From assembly GCF_011758745.1 (NCBI RefSeq), contig NZ_JAANOV010000001.1, forward strand, positions 2,294,001 to 2,358,000: a DNA stretch of 64,000 nucleotides, in the 5' to 3' direction. The translations under genes were made by a program, and so were the position numbers. Within the stretch, counting starts at the first letter, position 1. The number at the start of each line of letters is the position of its first letter. Below, one piece after another: positions 60,712 to 64,000 of this stretch. The notes beneath the pieces are model-generated. The model did not search any database. It was given only the letters and a program-made list of their open reading frames with translations, and was not told the origin of the DNA. This DNA is from Amycolatopsis granulosa. Lineage in GTDB: Bacteria > Actinomycetota > Actinomycetes > Mycobacteriales > Pseudonocardiaceae.

Positions 60712-61890
60712 TCAGTACGTCGGCAGGCTCTTGTCGATCTGCGCGGCCCAGGCCAGCACGCCGCCACCGAGGTGGGTGGCGTCCTTGAACCCGGCCCGGT
60801 GCAGGGCGGCCAGCGCCTCCGCCGACCGGGCGCCGGACTTGCAGTGCAGCACGATCGGCTTGTCCTGCGGCAGCTCGGCCAGCGCCTCACCGGACAGGAT
60901 GCGGTCCTTCGGGATCAGCTTGGCGCCCTTGATGTTCACGATCTCGTACTCGTGCGGCTCGCGGACGTCGATCAGCTCGAAGTCCTCGCCCGCGTCGAAC
61001 TTGGCCTTCAGCTCGGCCGGGGTGATGGTGCTCCCCGACGCCGCCTGCTGCGCCTCGTCCGACACGACACCGCAGAACGCCTCGTAGTCGATCAGCTCGG
61101 TGATCTTCGGCGTCTCCGGGTCCTTGCGGATCTTGACCTCGCGGTAGCGCATCTCCAGCGCGTCGTAGCTGATCAGGCGGCCGAGCAGCGGCTCACCGAT
61201 ACCGGTGATCAGCTTGATCGCCTCGGTCACCATGATCGAGCCGATCGAGGCGCACAGCACGCCCAGCACGCCACCTTCGGCGCACGACGGGACCATGCCC
61301 GGGGGCGGCGGCTCCGGGTAGAGGTCGCGGTAGTTGAGGCCCTGGCCGTTGGGCGCGTCCTCCCAGAACACGCTGACCTGGCCCTCGAACCGGAAGATCG
61401 AGCCCCACACGTACGGCTTGCCCAGCAGCACCGCGGCGTCGTTGACCAGGTAGCGCGTCGCGAAGTTGTCCGTGCCGTCCAGGATCAGGTCGTACCCGCG
61501 GAAGACGTCCAGTGCGTTCGCCGTGGTCAGCTGCTCGGTGTGCAGGATGACGTCGACGAACGGGTTGATCTCGGCGATCGACTCCTTGGCCGAGACGGCC
61601 TTGGGCTTGCCGATGTCGGACTGGCCGTGGATGACCTGGCGCTGCAGGTTGGACTCGTCGACGACGTCGAAGTCGATGACCCCGAGCGTGCCGACACCGG
61701 CGGCGGCGAGGTAGAGCAGCGCCGGGCTGCCGAGACCGCCCGCGCCGATCACCAGGACCTTCGCGTTCTTCAGCCGCTTCTGCCCGTCCATCCCGACATC
61801 CGGGATGATCAGGTGCCGACTGTAGCGGGCCACCTCTTCCTTGGTGAGTTCGGCCGCCGGCTCCACGAGCGGCGGCAGCGTCCCTGCCAT
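60712..61890 (-). CDS. moeZ: Adenylyltransferase/sulfurtransferase MoeZ (ThiF plus rhodanese)
   Basis: 392 aa. The ThiF/MoeB domain (ATP site GAGGLGSPALLYLAAAGVG near 50; LILDGTDNFATR; SCAEGGVLGVLC) adenylates the C-terminal glycine of sulfur carriers; the rhodanese domain at residues 295-392 carries the active Cys loop CKSGARS. In actinomycetes MoeZ supplies sulfur for molybdopterin and other thio-compounds, including natural-product cofactors. The Mo cofactor it helps build is needed by NasA upstream, although the two operons are separate. TGGAGGACC precedes the ATG. Confidence 0.93.
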   Translation of the reverse strand: MAGTLPPLVEPAAELTKEEVARYSRHLIIPDVGMDGQKRLKNAKVLVIGAGGLGSPALLYLAAAGVGTLGVIDFDVVDESNLQRQVIHGQSDIGKPKAVSAKESIAEINPFVDVILHTEQLTTANALDVFRGYDLILDGTDNFATRYLVNDAAVLLGKPYVWGSIFRFEGQVSVFWEDAPNGQGLNYRDLYPEPPPPGMVPSCAEGGVLGVLCASIGSIMVTEAIKLITGIGEPLLGRLISYDALEMRYREVKIRKDPETPKITELIDYEAFCGVVSDEAQQAASGSTITPAELKAKFDAGEDFELIDVREPHEYEIVNIKGAKLIPKDRILSGEALAELPQDKPIVLHCKSGARSAEALAALHRAGFKDATHLGGGVLAWAAQIDKSLPTY

Positions 61891-61989
61891 CGGTCCTCCA
61901 AATCGCGCGGCTGTCGTTGTCGCTTCCCCCAGTATCCACAACACGCGGACCGACCGGACCCTTCCCGCCTCCCACCCTGCGGGACGGGC

Positions 61990-63093
61990 CTAGCCCGCGG
62001 GGGCGGTGTCGCCGAACTGGAGGACGGGCCAGGCGTTGGGCACGCAGGTTTTGCCGTCGGCCGGCACGGCCTTGGAGTTGTACTGGTCGACCGCGTTCAG
62101 CTGGGCCACGTAGTTGTTCGACACGCCGAAGGTCTGCTGCATCATCACCGGTGCCAGCGCGCCGTTCTCCTGGCAGCCCACGTGCGATTTGCCCAGCGCG
62201 TGGCCGACCTCGTGGTTGATCGCGTACTGCCGGTACAGGCCGAGGTCGGCGAACGCGAGCCCGCCGCGGACCCACCGGGCGAGGTTGATCACCACCCGGT
62301 GGTTGAACGTGCGGGAGTAGCACGAGGTCGGGAACGGGATGCTGAACCCGCACACATCCGGCCGCTTCGCTGTCTCGGGAGTGGTGAGGCTCACGCGGAA
62401 GTCGATGTCCCCGTAGTCCGCGCCGACCCGTTGCAGCCTGACCTTGCCGGTGCCGATCCAGCTGCGCACGTCGGACAGCGTCCGCTCGACCGCGCTGGCG
62501 AACGCGTCGTCACCCGCGTAGCTGGACGGGTCGATGCCGTTTTCCACCTCGATCGTGTAGTGGTAGATCTTCCCGCCGCTGCCCGCCTCCTTGCCGCTGA
62601 CGCCGTCGTTCGGGACCGGGACGACGTGGTAGGCCATGGCGGCGCTCCGCGTGAACTCACCGCCGGTGGGGAGCTCGGCGGTGGGGATGTTCAGGTCCCG
62701 CGGCGCGGCCGGTTGTTCCGCGAGTGCACCGTCACCACCCTGGCCGGCGCCACCGTTCTGCGACGCGCCCGTCTCGGTCGGGGCGGGTGCGGTGGCGGTG
62801 TTGAACGCCACGAGGACGGTGATCACGACGAGAACCGGGAGCGCGTAGACCCGCCAGCCGTAGGCGCCGACGAGACGGCCGACCCGGCCCTGGCGGCGCC
62901 GCGCCTTGCGAGCTTCCTCCGGGTCCTGTTCGAGCTGTGCCTGGGGCGGCCGCCACTGCGCCGCGAGCGGCTCGGCCTGCACCCGGCGGGCCCGCGGCCG
63001 GTACCGGTCCTCACTCAGGCGAACCGACGATCGATCCGACCGGGGCGCGTACTGCGTTCGCCGTTCATCGCCACGCTCGCTCGCCCGGTTCAC
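61990..63093 (-). CDS. DUF3152 secreted protein with a metzincin-like zinc motif
   Basis: 367 aa. A basic cytoplasmic head, one helix (YALPVLVVITVLVAF, near residue 83), a linker and a long exported domain. NHEVGHALGKSH near residue 300 is a full HExxHxxGxxH motif, and three Cys pairs (DVCGF/TSCYS/GCQ...CVP) suggest disulfides. This points to an exported zinc peptidase of unknown substrate. GTG 63093 has a CAATCT -10-like element 7 bases upstream. Same order as Rv3207c beside moeZ. Confidence 0.8.
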   Translation of the reverse strand: MNRASERGDERRTQYAPRSDRSSVRLSEDRYRPRARRVQAEPLAAQWRPPQAQLEQDPEEARKARRRQGRVGRLVGAYGWRVYALPVLVVITVLVAFNTATAPAPTETGASQNGGAGQGGDGALAEQPAAPRDLNIPTAELPTGGEFTRSAAMAYHVVPVPNDGVSGKEAGSGGKIYHYTIEVENGIDPSSYAGDDAFASAVERTLSDVRSWIGTGKVRLQRVGADYGDIDFRVSLTTPETAKRPDVCGFSIPFPTSCYSRTFNHRVVINLARWVRGGLAFADLGLYRQYAINHEVGHALGKSHVGCQENGALAPVMMQQTFGVSNNYVAQLNAVDQYNSKAVPADGKTCVPNAWPVLQFGDTAPAG

Positions 63094-63100
63094 GGCACCC

Positions 63101-63106
63101 AGATTG
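63101..63106 (-). promoter_or_regulatory. Predicted -10 element of a leaderless promoter for the DUF3152 gene
   Basis: CAATCT on the minus strand, then 7 bases, then GTG 63093. Confidence 0.35.
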
Positions 63107-63175
63107 CCACATGCGCAGAGTTACGCAACGCGCGACCAAGTCGTCACGCAGCGGGCTCGGCTTAACCCGAATGGG

Positions 63176-64000
63176 CTACCACGAACCGGCGGCGACGGCT
63201 TCCCACATACCCAGAACAGCCTTCGCTACGACAACCGGGCGTTCCATTTGTGCCACGTGACCGGTCCGCGGCAGCACGAGCAGCCGGGCCCGCGGGATCA
63301 CCTTCGCGGTCCGGGCGGCGCGGCGCACCGAGATCACCTTGTCCTCCGTGCCCCACACCACCAGCGTCGGCACGCGCACGTTCGGCGCGACCCGCCACAG
63401 CGACGCCGCACCACGCGCGAACCAGGTCCGGAAGATACCGAACGTGCTGCGCGACATCGCGACGTTCGCCCACGCCTGCTCGGCCCGCGCGGTGTGCTCC
63501 TCGACCAGCTCGGCCATCCGGTGCTCCGGGAACCCGTCCGGGTCGGCGAAGCACAGCTTGATGACCATCTTCGCCCGCTCGTACGCCGTGTAGGCGGCGA
63601 GCCTGCGGCGCGCTCTGCGGCCCACCAGCGGCAGGTAGGCCAGCGCCATCAGCGGATCGGACAGCCGGCGCGGATCCGGCCGCCGGTCCGGCATGGCCGG
63701 CGAGACCAGGGTGAGCGTCCGCACCAGGTCCGGGTGCCGGGCCGCCATCAGCAGCGCCACCGCGCCGCCCATCGAGTTGCCCAGCAGGTGCACCGGCCCC
63801 GTGCCCAGGCCCCGCACGAACCTGGCGAGCACCTCGGCGTGCGCGTCGAGGCTGAAGTCGAAGGCGCGTTCCGGCTCGGAGAACCCGAACCCGGGCAGGT
63901 CGATCGCCACTCCCCCGGCCACCGGCGCGAGCAGCGCGGCCAGGTCGGTCCAGTTCGTCGACGACCCGCCGAGCCCGTGCACGTAGACGGCGGTCTCGTC
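63176..64000 (-). CDS. Alpha/beta hydrolase, 5' end outside the window
   Basis: 275 codons visible, open at the right edge, so a longer N-terminus is missing. Residues read TAVYVHGLGGSSTNW (oxyanion loop HGLGG), GNSMGGAVALLMA with the nucleophile Ser, VVWGTEDKVIS (acid Asp region) and PRTGHVAQMERP (catalytic His). Typical size and motif set of lipase/esterase or epoxide hydrolase-like enzymes. A LipV-type hydrolase lies near the same genes in M. tuberculosis (Rv3203), though there beside adnA. Substrate unknown. Confidence 0.85.
   Translation of the reverse strand, partial: DETAVYVHGLGGSSTNWTDLAALLAPVAGGVAIDLPGFGFSEPERAFDFSLDAHAEVLARFVRGLGTGPVHLLGNSMGGAVALLMAARHPDLVRTLTLVSPAMPDRRPDPRRLSDPLMALAYLPLVGRRARRRLAAYTAYERAKMVIKLCFADPDGFPEHRMAELVEEHTARAEQAWANVAMSRSTFGIFRTWFARGAASLWRVAPNVRVPTLVVWGTEDKVISVRRAARTAKVIPRARLLVLPRTGHVAQMERPVVVAKAVLGMWEAVAAGSW

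Overview
The window is very GC-rich (about 70% or more), densely packed chromosomal DNA from an actinomycete, with many 4-base start/stop overlaps, GTG and TTG starts, and a class A RNase P RNA. From remembered mycobacterial gene order, three blocks match conserved loci: Rv2228c-Rv2236c (RNase H/phosphatase, zinc-ribbon protein, Nif3, PtpA, SURF1, CobD), Rv3690-Rv3695 (DUF4129, DUF4350, MoxR, DUF58, SpoIIM, RDD) and Rv3199c-Rv3207c (NudC, K+ channel, AdnB, AdnA, ATL, TIGR02569, MoeZ, DUF3152). Together with the T4SS-like cluster this suggests a Pseudonocardiaceae member (Amycolatopsis-like); genus is an inference from gene content, not from a search.

Layout. 1-2.85 kb: the 5' part of an RNB exoribonuclease, then a CooC/ParA-like P-loop ATPase with a small unknown partner, preceded by an inverted repeat resembling a metalloregulator site. 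2.9-11.4 kb: a leftward operon resembling a type IV secretion apparatus (small membrane protein, PrgI-like, VirB4 ATPase, VirB6-like, VirB8/TcpC-like, VirB1-like wall hydrolase, proline-rich protein) with no relaxase, coupling protein or integrase in view. An 867-bp gene-free stretch with two palindromes and rnpB follow. 12.8-16.5 kb: dimethylsulfone monooxygenase sfnG with an acyl-CoA-dehydrogenase-like partner, and an ion transporter. 16.5-22.4 kb: the Rv2228c-2236c-like block with an added fructosamine kinase. 22.5-25.1 kb: gluconate use (GntR, kinase, permease) around a pair of palindromic operators. 25.2-28.9 kb: NudC and a two-subunit M16 protease. 29-36.4 kb: RDD/SpoIIM, a MazEF-like toxin-antitoxin pair and the DUF58/MoxR operon. 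36.6-45.6 kb: a zinc peptidase, a small membrane protein, a K+ channel, and AdnB and AdnA.

45.7-59.7 kb: ATL, a first uroporphyrinogen-III synthase, a WYL regulator and its target, an AlkZ-like protein, an ArsR/VOC pair, and then a leftward assimilatory nitrate operon: nasA, a FAD/BFD oxidoreductase, narK, nirB, nirD, a second uroporphyrinogen-III synthase fused to a winged helix, and a sirohydrochlorin chelatase. The operon couples nitrate uptake and reduction to supply of the siroheme that NirB needs. Upstream of nasA lies a GlnR-like site and a plausible promoter. 59.8-64 kb: TIGR02569 protein, MoeZ, DUF3152 protein and a partial alpha/beta hydrolase.

A recurrent feature is a TAnnnT-type -10 element placed 6-8 bases before an ATG/GTG, which predicts leaderless mRNAs for a large fraction of the first genes of operons. 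It also decides several start codons given below.
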